Positions 25,156-38,871 of a DNA stretch of 64,000 nt are shown here, piece after piece. The stretch spans positions 18,219,637 through 18,283,636 of the forward strand of contig CM022678.1 of assembly GCA_012295275.1 (NCBI GenBank), read 5' to 3'. The notes beneath the pieces are model-generated. The model ran no database searches, was not told where the DNA came from, and worked only from the letters and a program-made list of their open reading frames with translations. Source of the stretch: Chrysomallon squamiferum (lineage: Eukaryota; Mollusca; Gastropoda; Neomphalida; Peltospiridae). Within the stretch, counting starts at the first letter, position 1. Every line of letters starts with the position of its first letter. Both the position numbers and the translations under genes were made by a program.

Positions 25156-25707
25156 GAAAAAACACAATGAATATATGTTTGTGTATTTTATATTCATTCA
25201 TATTTATTTTATACTTTTTTCGAAAATGTAACTTTTTTGTTTTAAATTTTATTTTAATTTTATTTTAGCATTAATATTACTAAATAAAATGTATGTAGTT
25301 GACAACAGAGAAACAAGAAACAAAGAAAGAAATTCAGACAATACTCAGAAACTGTCTGCATTAATTATTGAAGATGTACATCCGACTTATCTCTGAAAAT
25401 AAAACTTAATTTAAATAAATTTAACAACAATCGATATAATGTAATTCAGTGCAGTTAAACTTTTTTCTTCTTCATTCCTCCATTTATTTCCTCGTTAAAT
25501 AATATTCTCCCTGCTTTCTCGTTCTAAAAATGCTAACATCAAAATCAAGTAAAAACAAAAGTAATGGATAAACAATCACAAAGAGACAATCTTTCTTTGA
25601 TAAGAAAAGAAGTTATATGTGCGTGTGCGCATGCATTAATGTGTGTATATGTGTTTCTTTTTTTGTATTTAAAATATTCTGTCTTTGTATTTATTTATCG
25701 GTTAATT

Positions 25708-25766
<59 letters not shown>

Positions 25767-25767
25767 C
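25708..25767. repeat. AAT microsatellite
   Basis: About 19 uninterrupted AAT units. Confidence 0.95.
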
Positions 25768-26074
25768 ACAGATTACCCTCACCGCAAGAAATAGAGCAAA
25801 GTTAGGAACAACCAACTTTACCAGTGACACAAACTCGTTAATGATAAAAAAATTTCCACATTTAAACAAAAGTGGAGAAAATATAGAAAAAAAGAAGATA
25901 AAAAAAAAAAAGACGTATTTATTTATTTTCATCATGACATGTTTTCCTTTTTCTTTCTTAATAGTTTGTTTTACTTTTTTATTTCTCTGTTACACATGAC
26001 GTTACGAGTACACTATAAAGATTGAATGGGAATAATAATTGAGAATAAATACATAATAATAAAAAAAATAATAA

Positions 26075-26242
26075 TAAATAAACAGTAAAACCCAAGAAGA
26101 TAAGAAGAATATCATGATCAAGAAGACGAAGAAAAATAATTAAATAAATTTAATAAAATAAATAAACAGTAAAACCCAAGAAGATAAGAAGAATATCATG
26201 ATCAAGAAGACGAAGAAAAATAATTAAATAAATTTAATAAAA
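26075..26242. repeat. 84-bp direct tandem duplication
   Basis: Two copies (about 26075-26158 and 26159-26242) match at every position I compared. Each contains aacagtaaaacccaagaaga followed by a purine-rich stretch. A short partial third start follows. Although 84 is a multiple of three, no long open frame crosses both copies. Confidence 0.92.
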
Positions 26243-26797
26243 TAAATAAACAAAAAGACCAAACTCACAGAAAACTCGCTAAAACATTATCACAATTAAA
26301 TTATTATTATTAAAGATTAGGAAGAGGTAATCATGATACGAAGCTATCATAAAGATGTATTTCATTTGATATTTGTTAAAAAAGTCAAAAAAAAAAAAAA
26401 AAAAAAAAAACTTCAAAAACGTATCTTCAGACAATAATTTTACATTTCAATTTTATTTGAAAACAAATTATACATACCTTAAATATTGAAAATGTTTTCC
26501 TTATTCACAAAGATATTTATTTTTTAACACGTAACGCCAAGTTGTATCATCTTAACACTGCCAGTCGAGGTGAACTGAATAAAATACGACCTTTTATTAA
26601 GACTGCAGAATAATAGAGACTTCTCCACAACATCCAATAAAAATTAATCCATTCAATTATTTCTTTGTATAGATGTTTTGATATCGATTGGTATAGCCTT
26701 CTGTTAAGCGCTCGATAAAATGATCCAGTCAATTGCTTCAGTTTTAATTTGTATCCTTTATCGATTAATGTAGGCTTTTGTGAATATCTTCTCCAAA

Positions 26798-26801
<4 letters not shown>

Positions 26802-26842
<41 letters not shown>
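26802..26842. repeat. GA microsatellite
   Basis: About 20 uninterrupted GA units. Confidence 0.95.
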
Positions 26843-26846
<4 letters not shown>

Positions 26847-27319
26847 AAAACATTATATACACCTCTCAGTAAATAATAAACTACAAAAAAAAAATAATTC
26901 GAAATATAATAAAAATAAAAGTTAACATTAACGTTTGAGCTTTCCATTAATTCCTTCTCCCCGAACACAAACCTGTTCCTGAATTACCTGTGAATACATT
27001 ACTTGATAAAAAGAAATTCTCGTCGCACTAAATACAGTGTTTGAAAAACGGATATGATGTATTAATGCATCTCTATTCTCAATTAACTACTAATCTGGTC
27101 TCGGATAACGGAAATACAAAGCCTAAGGGTCATGGGAAATTTAATTACAGTCAATACGCTATAGCACTGTATAGGGGTGGACATAAAAGAGAACACACGT
27201 TGGCAGTGATACTTAATTCTTTAATGCGCGGTGACATGCTATACGTGTACCTAGGCTTCATTGTTGTTTAGGATATCGCCGTCGTTTGGTAATAATTGAC
27301 GTTACATGTAACGCTTACG

Positions 27320-27346
27320 ATTTTTTTTTTTTTTTTTTTTTTTTTC
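27320..27346. repeat. Poly-T run
   Basis: About 26 consecutive T bases; no flanking element was recognised. Confidence 0.9.
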
Positions 27347-27726
27347 AAAGGCAATATTTTATATTTCTTTTATACTATTACGCATATCCCAGTTGGTGTT
27401 CAGGTACGCCTGTTGTTGACAACCAGGCGAATTAAAAAGTTAACAAACAGGTTTTTGTTTTTTTCCAAGCGACATCACACTTATTGGTAAATCCGCCATT
27501 TTGCTTCCCTAGACCGAAACAGGTCAAGAGTGAAGGTGTGACGAATTTAATTTTGAACTGCAGATAATAAATTTAATATACATGTGTGTAGGTAGATTTA
27601 ATGTGTAATACTGGTGGAAGGAAAAATTCGGCGAAATAAAAATATCTGTGGAGCATCAAAAAAATGGACAGACTTAAAACGAACCGGTTACGTCAGTGAA
27701 AACATACATCAAAATATACATGAAAA

Positions 27727-27728
27727 TC

Positions 27729-27789
<61 letters not shown>

Positions 27790-27926
27790 CTTATTTGCAA
27801 TAAAATTGGTATAATTTTAGTCGCTTCATAAAATACGAATTAATATACTAGTATTATTAGTACGACTACAACAACACTACCACTGCTATTTCGTCTACTA
27901 CTATTACTATATTGTTACTATTTCAT

Positions 27927-27964
<38 letters not shown>

Positions 27965-28140
27965 GTTATTATTATTGCTACTGCACATACAAAATGTATA
28001 CACAAAAATAACTTATTATCAAAAAGGCTGCTACTTCTACTATTACTATTACTTGTACTACTGCTATTGCTATACTATTACAGCTACTACTACTATTACG
28101 GTTACTACTACGGCTACTACAACTACAAAATCTATAGATA
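27727..28140. repeat. AAT tract and interrupted CTA/ACT tracts
   Basis: An AAT run (27727-27787) is followed by CTA/ACT-type runs (about 27925-27964, and a looser one at 28030-28120). Frames across them give low-complexity Leu, Thr and Ser strings. Confidence 0.88.
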
Positions 28141-29099
28141 AAAATCAGTGACGTTATTAAAAAGGCAGTGCCTTGCACGCTACAGATAATAACCCAATCT
28201 TTTACCAAAACACCGGATCTTTCATTTACACGAACTTATCGATTTATTGATTTCATCATAAAAGTAAATCTGGTCATTGTGAAATTGTTTATTCTGTCGC
28301 TTAGCGTTAATTTTGACTTGTATTAGAATGACAGTGTAATCATTTATCATTTTAGTTTATTTATCGTAATTTGAAAGTAAAAATGGTTAATGTTTCTTCT
28401 TTTATTTTCCTTCCCTCATTCATTCTTTACAATGTGATTTTTATTTTTTCTGTATCCTTTACGTATATCTTACATATTTCTATTTTTATTATTATTATTA
28501 TTATCTGAAATAAAGTTTATATGTTATCAAGAGGAAAAATATAAAGAAAAAAATGTTATATAGAAAAATTAAAAGAAATGTTTTTCGATTTAAATATATT
28601 TTTTCTCGATCATAAATATCTGAAATTTTTAAGAGTGAAATATTAATAATGAAAAGGCAGTTTTGCAACCGTGTGATTTGTCCTGTATTAACTGGCGGAG
28701 AAAAAAAACCACACAAAAAAAAAAAAAAAAACCCCTTAATCTGGCGCCTCTCTGTCGGAAGTAACGTTTGGTGATGTTTGAAAGGAAAAACACTAATAGC
28801 AAAAACATAAGAGCTTAATATTAATGTATCCGAGAAAACACTTAAAAAACACGTTTATGTCAACACGGTTTTATTTTGCACGCATACCAGACAAAAAACG
28901 CTCCCCTCGCCCGGAATAAAAGAGAATCACCCAAATAAAAATGAATAAATAAATTAAACCACGAATAAAATATTACATATGGATGGAGGTTTGTTTCTGA
29001 CTTTTTAAATTACTTTTAACAAATACATAAAAAAAATGTCATAAGGTGTTGGTAAAAATACACTGGTTAATTGTCATCAGTATTCTTAATTTATTTAAT

Positions 29100-29327
29100 G
29101 TGCGGACCAAATTGAATGCTTAGTCGCATTTAGTTGATTTCTCGAGATTTCACGGAGAGCGCGAGAATTAGGCACTTGGGTGCAGACCAACATGGCCGCA
29201 TGTTAGTCTGTGATTTTCTTTACTGTTTGCCAGCTATTTTCGTCGTTTTTATTCAAATAACACCAAGAAAATTTCATAATAATTACTCGTAAAGTTTATT
29301 ACATCATACAGATCAACAATATATCAG
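29100..29327 (+). promoter_or_regulatory. Putative Staufen promoter and non-coding first exon
   Basis: CpGs cluster locally (ctcgagatt, gagcgcgagaa) and an aacatggccgcat element resembling a YY1-type site lies near 29190. A good donor (atatcag/gtaaac) follows at 29327/29328. The next acceptor (ttatttttgcag at 30252) opens the exon with the Staufen ATG. Exon limits and function are inference; no transcript is available. Confidence 0.4.
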
Positions 29328-30308
29328 GTAAACATTGAACAATTATTCAAATTCATCCTTTACTTTTTTCATGAGTGAAACCGAATTTTCTCAAATCACT
29401 CTGAGTTTCAGTGTACTAATGGCGTTAATCTTTAAGAATCAAAATACTCCTTTCCCTCACTTTAAATGGTTTTATTTTGGATATTTTAAAACGAGATTAA
29501 TAACTTAAATTAAAACGCGTGTGCTTTTTTCGTTCAATTCTAGTACTAGTACACTGAATAGTAGTACCAAGTGCGCGGGAAACCTGACAGTCCAAAGCAG
29601 AAATGTCAGAAATGGTCGTAAAATGATAAACCAGTTGAAATTTACAAAAATCATAAATAGGTTTTAGAAGCATTGTTTATCTCTAGATGTAATAGTACAT
29701 CAGATGTTTTCTAGTCATATATTATGTTGGTTCTTTTAAAAATTGAGTAGAAATAAAAATTAGGTGCTTTTTGGAAACAAAAATACACAGACGCTGGCGT
29801 TACTAAATTTAGATAAATCGTCTGCATGATCTGGAGTCGGAATCGAAACTGAAGAACACTTGTTTTTAAAGTCATCCGATTTTATAACAGATTTCCACAG
29901 TTAGTTGAAGTATGTTCCAAAAGTTCTTTTTACATGCAACCCCAGCTTCCACCTCAACACACACAACAAATATTAAAACGACAACAGAAGAAACCTTCTC
30001 TAGTTTTTAGATGTAGGGCATTATTATTATCCTTTGTTTTATTTTTTATACACATACGTCTTACTATTTCTAAACAAAAATATCAAAAAAAACCTTAAAC
30101 AATTCAGATTATTTGGTTACTATGGAAACCAATTAGTAATTTTATAATAAATATGAAAGCTACCATTTCATTTGATTGATTTATCTTCTTTATTTATTAT
30201 ATTCAACTTGACTGTTTAGTTAACAAAAATCAAAACTTTTTTATTTTTGCAGCTTCCTACAATTATTAAACAAAACAAAGAACAAGAACAAATCTAAACA
30301 AAACAAAA

Positions 30309-31245
30309 ATGTCACAGATGATTAAATCTTCAACTACAATGAACACCGCTGTTGCTGCTGTAGATCAACACATGACGATGCCCCAATCAGGTATTTCTGC
30401 TGTTCATAATAGTTTTGTATCTAACATTTTAAGAATATTTATTAATAGGTAGAGATAAATTGTCACATGCTCCACAGTAATAATTCTATTGTTTTTACAG
30501 CATCTTCTTTTATAGTATCCTTTGTAAAATAAGTAATAATTTTTAATATTAAAATGCCATTCTTTCAAGCTAAGATTGAGTTAAAATAAGTTTTAAAATG
30601 CACTGCATTCAGGGATTTGATGTTATTTGTTTACTTTTTTATTTTTTGCTTCTGCTTATGGTGGATAAAATTCCATGTTCCTATCTTGTGTTGTTTATAC
30701 TTTCTTACATCTGGGGATTGTTTCTGTTTTGTTCTCATTTTGTTTCCTAAAAATCATATGAAACAGTTGTTTGCCCAGGCAGTAATTTTCCATTTGAACA
30801 GATGTCTTGTGACACTTTCATCAGAGGCTCTAGTGTGTGCTATTAAAAGGAAAAGTTAAATACTGTTTCTGAAATTTTGTTAAAGATTATAGAATTTCTT
30901 ATGTGGAACCCCCCCTAAATAGTTATGTCTATGATTATTATTTTTTAAATATTTAAAAATTTTCTTCAGGTCCTGCCATGAAGGTCCATTCTCATCATCA
31001 GGAGACTGGACCCACACGGCAGTCCCTGCATGGACTAGCATCACCTCTGAGCATGACCACCCATCAGGCGGGTTTGCCGAATGTTCAGACAGGACTGACC
31101 CACTCCCAGCCACTAAGGCCTGGGTTCGTTCCCAAGTCGCTGAAAGCTTTGGGAGCGACCCCACAAGCCAGTCAGAATGGCTCAGTCCGACCAGGCGTAC
31201 CTGTGAGTTCATCGATAGCGGCTTCGATCAACTCGGAGAGTCAAG

Positions 31246-31276
<31 letters not shown>

Positions 31277-34200
31277 ACAACAACATCAGCAGCTGAAGAA
31301 GCCGAACGAAAAAAGTAGCATGGCAAACACAAAAGAGAAAACCCCCATGTGTCTTATCAATGAATTAGCCCGTTACTGTAAGGTGAGTTTTTAATCTGAA
31401 CATTTTTTTATTTCATTAACAAATTACATTTAGAAATGTAGAGTAAGATATTTATGCTTTTACAAATTGATGTAATAGGTAACAGCAAGCAAAATATTGG
31501 TAACCAATTTGTTTACAAGTAAAATTATAAATCTACATTTTATCTTTAAAGATATCATGTAATTATTTTGTGATTTGTATCATCATTTTCTTTTGGTAGA
31601 TCTGATGCTGTTCTGTTTTTGTTTGTAATCTATTTTCTGCTGATTGATCTCTGTTATTTTGTATTTAAAATTTGTCTCTGTTACTGTATTTGAAATGAAT
31701 CATTTTGTGTTTCAGATCTATTTTCTTTTAGCTGGCTTTCTGTTTTGTTTCACATCTCTAGAAAAATGCCTTTCTTTTGTGGTGACAGATATTACACAGT
31801 TATTTTGTTTGAAATCTCACTGTTTTGTGTTGACAGATCTCACAATTTGTTTGTTTGTTTTGTATTTGAAACCTCACTGTTTTGTGTTGACAGAGCTCAC
31901 TATTTGTGTTTGTCATATCTCACTGTTTTGTGTTGACAGATCTCACACCAGTACACTCTAGTAGATGAGCAGGGTCCGGCTCACAAGAAAACTTTCTATG
32001 TGAAGCTGCGTCTCGGGGAGGAGGACTACTCCGCCTCGGGCCCCAGCATCAAGAAAGCCCAGCACTCGGCAGCAGCCATTGCTCTGGAAAAGACAAGTTT
32101 TAACCATCCACCGCAGAAAACAAACACCTGTCATAATGCTCCAGGTGGGTGACTGTTAACTAATTTCAGTCGTTTACTTTTCATGTGAAAATAACGATTG
32201 GCACACATTTTGTCATCTTCAGTTTGAAACACCATTTATAATACTGTATTGATTTATCAGTGTTTTATATTTATCTATATTTTTATTAATTATGACTTCA
32301 GACTGATTTTTCTCAAAGTTAACAAAAGATTGATATACATTTTGTTTCAGTGGTACTTTATTAGAGGGTTTGGGAAAATACAATTCATCAGAATTTTTTT
32401 TTTTTTTTTTTTGTAAATTAAACCATATAAAAGAGTTATGAAATACCTTAGATATTATTTTCATGAGCTTTACTTCAGATTTCTGCTCAGATTTATTTAG
32501 ACTATCATGTACACAGTTTTATATACATTTTTGTTGATAGATTTCTAAAAAATTTAACATAGTGGGTTTATTTTTATGTGGGTCTGTGTTACATTCTGGT
32601 CACAATGAGCCATTTTATTTAAGAATTTATACATTTGCTTTAGATTATATGATATTTTTATTTTCAACAAACAGAAGTATATCTAATGACAGAATAACAT
32701 ATTCTCAACTTAAGTATATTTACTGGTTTATATAATTTAACTTTATTTTTCATTTAGTAGACATGTAAAATCAAGTTTATAAGAATAGTCATTACAATAG
32801 GGTTGTAAAAAAAGTGAACTAATACTGACAGAGCAAATTTAAATTGTAAATGCACAAAACAGTAAAACAGTTGTATTTATCACATTCTGTCTTCAAACAA
32901 GAATATGTTTCTAGTTTTTAAGTTAGTTTGCTAGAAGACAAATACATTTTTTGTTTTTAAATTAGCATTATGAGGTGTATTTCACTCTAAAAGATATTAA
33001 ATAGTTAAAGTGTATTTTAAAGTAAGTATACGTAAAAAGCTCAGTGTGACCAGACTGTACTTGTCAAAAGGATGGCCTTAGATAGGTTATCTTAATTGGC
33101 AGTGACCAATATCACACCCACAGTGGAGCTGAATGCACTGGCAATGAGGAGAGGAGAACCGGCAGTCTACAAGCCAATAGAACCGAGACACTCGCAGTAT
33201 TACCCTCCTCCGAGCTTCGACTACCGAGGAATGTATAACCAAAGGTGAGAACGTAACCCAAGTTGTAATGTAATCAATATTTTTTTTTATTAAACCAGTG
33301 TAAAGAACTGGCTGCTGTATGAAATTACTTTTTTTTCGTGTCACTACACTGTATAATTCTCAACAGCTATTAAAATGGTGGAATTAATTTGTTACAGTGA
33401 CATTGAATGTCTATTTTATTTAGTACATCTTTTGAGTCACTTAGTGTTTACTTAGCTGGCATTACATTATTCTTCAAAGGGTGACCAAGATCTCACCAAA
33501 CTTGCAATAAAAGAATATGAACACTAGTAACATATCTTCAGATCTTTTTATGTGTCATAATTATTATTCACCTAATGTTTCAGGTTCGCCTTATAAATTT
33601 AAATACTCCATTTTCTTTAATTGTATGGATAAAAGTTGTCGAAATAGTTAATTTCCTGCATTAAGTTTAAATATTGCAAACCGTAAAGAATTTAGTTTTG
33701 TAACAAGGGTCATCTCTATTAGTAAGTTTGTTATTTTGTGTTTTTAGATATCACTATGGTAGGATACCTAGGATGTTTTATATATCACTCAAAGTCGGTC
33801 AGCGGGAGTTTATCGGAGAAGGACCAACTCGACAGGCTGCACGACACAATGCAGCTCAAAAAGCTCTGAGGATACTGCGAACTCTAAGCATGCCCACAGA
33901 GGATGAACGTAAACAGCAGAAAGAAAAAGAAGAAAATGGTATGTTACCATACTTAACAGGGAATAAGCACATGCTGGTGAACAAGCCTATCTTTCTCTAT
34001 TAGGCTGATAACAATGGCTTCTGTCGCCTTGGCTTATTCCTTGTCAGTTGTAATAATTAAAGAATATTTGATATGATTTAGTTTTTAGAACTGCAGAATG
34101 TTATTTGATAAAATTTAGATAATTGAAGAACATTGATAAGAGTAAGTTATTGGAAATAATGTTATTAAAATGAAAAAAACAAAAGAGTACTTGCTGAGAA

Positions 34201-37200
34201 ATTTCTCTTCTTTATTGTGACATTAAATTAATAATAAATGTTATTAAATTTTGCTAGGTCCAAATGAAGGAGATGAGCTGAAATCAGAAATAAGTTTGGT
34301 TCATGAGATTGCTCTGAAACGTAGTATGGCTGTCGAGTTTGAGGTATTTATTTTACTAACCTTATTAGAATAAGTATTTGTTAGTAACCACAGAAACAGG
34401 ATAAGATTTAAAATATCTAATTGCAGTGTAAAATTAGTAACTTTGGAACAGTTATCTTTTTGTCAAAAGTTAATGTGTTAATTAATAAAAATTGTAGATA
34501 AAATTTAATCTTTTGGTATTACATCTAGGATCTTCACAGTTAAATTGAATAGCTTGTATTAATTTTATCATAAGTCGTTCAAGTTCAAATTGTTTGTTAA
34601 TAATACAGATGGATAGCACAAATAATAAATAGATATTTAACCATAACACATAAATACTGTTCTGATTCAGAATCTCAATTCCTATTGATATAAAGTATAT
34701 GGCATAACCATGAATCACCAGTACTAGTTTTAATCCTGGTTAATAAACATAAGCATCCAACACTTCACACCAGTACCTCAAACGTAGATACATTTTAACA
34801 AGTAAATGGGAAAATGGGAAAAAATACCAGTTTAATTCCCATTTTCTACAAATTTAATGTGTATTGTTTAGTTATACTCTGTTGACATCAGTATTTGTAC
34901 AGTGACAAATAAATAGTTACATAGCTTAATCATGCACCCGTGCAACAGAATAAATATAAGGGAGATAACTTGTTACATTAGAAAAGAAAACATGAAAATA
35001 AGAACAAATTATAATCCCTTTTGTATAAACACAAAGTGTCGTTTTAATTCAAAACTTTATTAATAAAGATATATAACTGTGCATCTAGTATTAGTATTGT
35101 TAAATGTCTTTTTAATAAAAAGCTGTATAGCTTAATTATACTTCAGTATACCATATTTATTCAGTGGTTTGCATGAAATATCTTTACCTACAACTACAAA
35201 ATACATAATTTAGTATTTGTACAGTAACTGTTTAATTACAAACTATATCGCTTAACTGTACATCACTGTTACATGATGGGTTTTATACATAGTTGGTTTT
35301 ATAAGGTAAAAGGTATTAGTGCATATGCTGGTGTTTTTCTAGGTCATAAAGGAGTCTGGACCTCCACATATGAAGGTGTTTGTTACTCGGTGCACTGTGG
35401 GCGAATTTGTCACGGAGGCAGAAGGGAACAGCAAGAAAGTATCAAAGAAAAGAGCGGCCGAGTTGATGCTTGAGCAGTTGAAGAAACTGCCACAGCTGTC
35501 AATCTCCTTGACAAAACCAAAAGTGAAGGCCGCATCAAACAGCAAGAGAAAGAACCGCAACTTAGTGAAGGTTTGTATGTTGTTGTAGTTGTTTTACTTG
35601 GGTTGTTGTTGGATTTTTTAAGTTTTTTGTTATTATTATTTTGTTTGTTTTGTAAGGTTTGTGTTGCTTTATTTTTATTTCAAACAAAATATATCTTCTT
35701 GGCTTTCATTAACCTCTGTAGTCTAATACATTCTTTTCTCACAGCAGCAGGGTCTTCTTGCTTTTTGCTAAAATGTTGTAGACTCTCATGTACAGCAGCT
35801 GTAATCCCCAATAACAGGTTTATTGTCCTGACTTTTTAGATTGCTTTTCTCGTTCCGATCGTTTCTGGTATATTGATGGAGGGTGTTATATGTACAGCTT
35901 GTTTGTTTCAGCTCACTGACACATTAATTCTACAAAAGACGGCTGATGCTGATGGGAAATTAAGCAGCTCAGTCAGTGGAGTCCAGAATCAGGTTTGTAT
36001 TAAAGAGTGCATGTCCCAGTTTTTCAGTTCTGCGTTGTATTAACCTTTACAGCAATGATTTTTCAATCTTATTTCTTCTCACAACATCCTGAGCTGGGCA
36101 GCGAAATGTACACTGCAAACTATCCATATATGTCAGCATCTGATCATTTATTCAGCTTTTTACCCTTTCTTAAAGTATTGGATGATACACATGTTTCAGT
36201 TGTTATAATAATAGAAAAAATAAATGATGGGCTGTTTTCTGATGATAACTTTCATATTCCCATGACTAGCAGTAGAGACTGGTAGTTCAAATTATAGAAT
36301 TTAGATAAGACACGTAAAACTTGCATTTTAGCCTTAATGAACAACACATCTGTTTATTGCATTATTTAATAAAAAAGTGTTTAATGCCTCCATAATAGTA
36401 CCAGTAATTCAGAATGTAATCGGATGTTATTTTCATATTCATGTGTTACTTTTTTTGTAAAGAAGGTGTGACACTAAGAAGATTTCCTACTGCGCATTGG
36501 CTGAAAATTGCTGCTTCAGACTAATGAATGAACTATGTTGAGTCCATGTCCTCGTTTTCCATTTGACGTGTGTTGCATTCGGCAATGAATTAAAATTGTT
36601 TTTTGTAGGAGATAGTGTTACGGCATATATAGGTCATATTATGCAGGGTGTGAAATCCCATCTTTTGAGTCTAAAGAGTTAATATTGGACAAAAATCACT
36701 TGGTGTCCATTTTAATAACATTTACTCAATTATTTTTACATGTAATGAATGCATTCAGTTGGCTTAGTGAGAGTTTGTGAATATACTCGGAAGATTAATA
36801 AACATTCCAGGAAGTGCATATGAAAAATATATTAATGTTTATTTTTTATATCGAAATCAAATGACATTAGTTTAAAGCATTAACATTAATTGTTTGAAAT
36901 TTAATATCTGCACATTATTGGTTAGTATCATTTTAAAATTTGTTATATCCTACAGCTCATTTTTAAGATTTAAAATTTGGAGGATCATGTATGTTATCAA
37001 ACAAGAGAATCTGTCTGTGTAAATGGTGGATATCTCTATATTATAATTTTATTTATTTTGTAAGCATTGCTTAATTTTAATGGTTATATATTTACTTAAC
37101 TAATCTTATAGTAAAAATATTTAATTTTTTAATAATTAATTCAAGTTACTTAACAGTTCAATATGGCTGTCAAATAGTACATTTCTGAAATAGAAAATAT

Positions 37201-38034
37201 TTGGTCCTGTATAAACATAATTTTAAAATACACATTTCTCTTGAAGAATGAATACAGCTATGAAATTCTGAACCTGTGTTTTTAAAAAGAAAAATGTCTG
37301 AAGCTAAGAACATTTTTGAAAATTATTTCTCTCTCCATTTTAACAAAATACAGCTAACGTTTGATTTATTTTGCAGACGTCTATGTAAGCCAAATTCAAA
37401 ATACAAAACATATATCATTTTTAACATTTAACTTGTTGGTTTGTCTTTGATAGAATCTGAAACCAGATTCAAATTTTGGGCTTGGAATGAACCCAATAAG
37501 TCTGCTGATACAAATCATGCAGGCACAGAAGAAGAAGGAACCTGTGTATTCACTAGTAGCGGAGCGAGGACTGCCACGTAGACGAGAGTTTGTCATTCAG
37601 GTACATTATAAATCCCACTGTTCACATACAGCTGTAACTGAATAGAGAAAATAAGTTAAATTCTTAAGCTGAGGATTTTAATTTGCTTCTATATAGTGAG
37701 TAGCTTTGATGATGTAAAGAAGTTAGTTTACATGTAGTGTAAACTAAATTTGTATGTTAATGATTTTGTTTTGTTTCTATGGTTTATTTTGTTCAGTATG
37801 CTGAATCTACTTCATGATAAGAAATTAATTAAATAAGCTATAAATTAAATTCTTTACATCAAGGCTTTTAATTTTATGTTGATTAAATTTGGTGTACATT
37901 CGGAGCTGCAAAGAAATTAGTGTTATTTTAGTTTAAATTCTATATGCAAAGGTTTTTATTTTACTTAGTTTAGACTTGTTCCACTTATATTACATTTAAC
38001 TGTTTATTTATTTATTTATTTATTTATTTATTGC

Positions 38035-38068
<34 letters not shown>

Positions 38069-38829
38069 GTACTACTAGTAGTAGTGTAATAGTATTGTTA
38101 TTGTTATATTTATTTATTTATTTATTTATTTGTTATTAGGTTCAGGTGGATGATAAAACGTGTACAGGTGTGGGACCCAACAAGAAACTGGCTAAACGAA
38201 ATGCTGCGGAGGCGATGCTGCACCTACTAGGGTTCAACCGGCCGTCTCCACAGCCTACCAAGTCTGCCATCAAGACTAGCAGTAGTAGTCCTGATGTAAG
38301 TCTTTTACTTAATACTTAATGAAGTCAGCGTTTTACTTAATAATTCACGAGGCTAGTGCTTTACTTAATACATACATTGATACTGATATCAGTTCTTTAC
38401 TTAAAAAATCTTCTAATAACTTAGGTCAATGCATATAGTGTGATCAGTTTAATATTTTTACTGGATATTTTATAAGATATAAACATTTTTTTTTATCTTT
38501 CTTATTACTGCTATTGGTGGTGGTTGTAATAACTAATATTTGTTAAGTCATGTTGATGGTAACTGATTTAACAAGTGATGCAAATAGTGAAATAGTTAGA
38601 ATAATGGTGAAAGTAATTGTAGTTGTGATACTGGTAGTGTCACTAGTAATGGTGACAAAGACTGTAGTATAGTAATCACAACAAAAGTGGAAATGTTAGA
38701 AATAGTTATAATTTTCTTACCAGTGCTGATCTAGATAAAATATTCTTATCATGTCTGTGTTGATGATAATGTAGTTACAGATTTTTGAATTATTTATTTT
38801 AAATGTTCATTGAGGAATTTAGGTGGGTG

Positions 38830-38871
<42 letters not shown>

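Larger units (their letters stand above)
20905..29100. other. Gene-poor, microsatellite-dense intergenic region
   Basis: This 8.2 kb separates the divergent cysteine-cluster gene (-) and Staufen (+). I see no exon with coding character on either strand. Open frames are short, low in complexity or repeat-derived. Unique parts near 21640-21900 and 27040-27270 have balanced composition and short open frames but no recognisable protein features. Trinucleotide, tetranucleotide and homopolymer tracts are listed separately where strong. Confidence 0.6.

Noticed and set aside
27041-27271. Open frame of 76 codons in the region upstream of Staufen
   Set aside because: Begins at a non-ATG codon, no domain and no credible exon borders.
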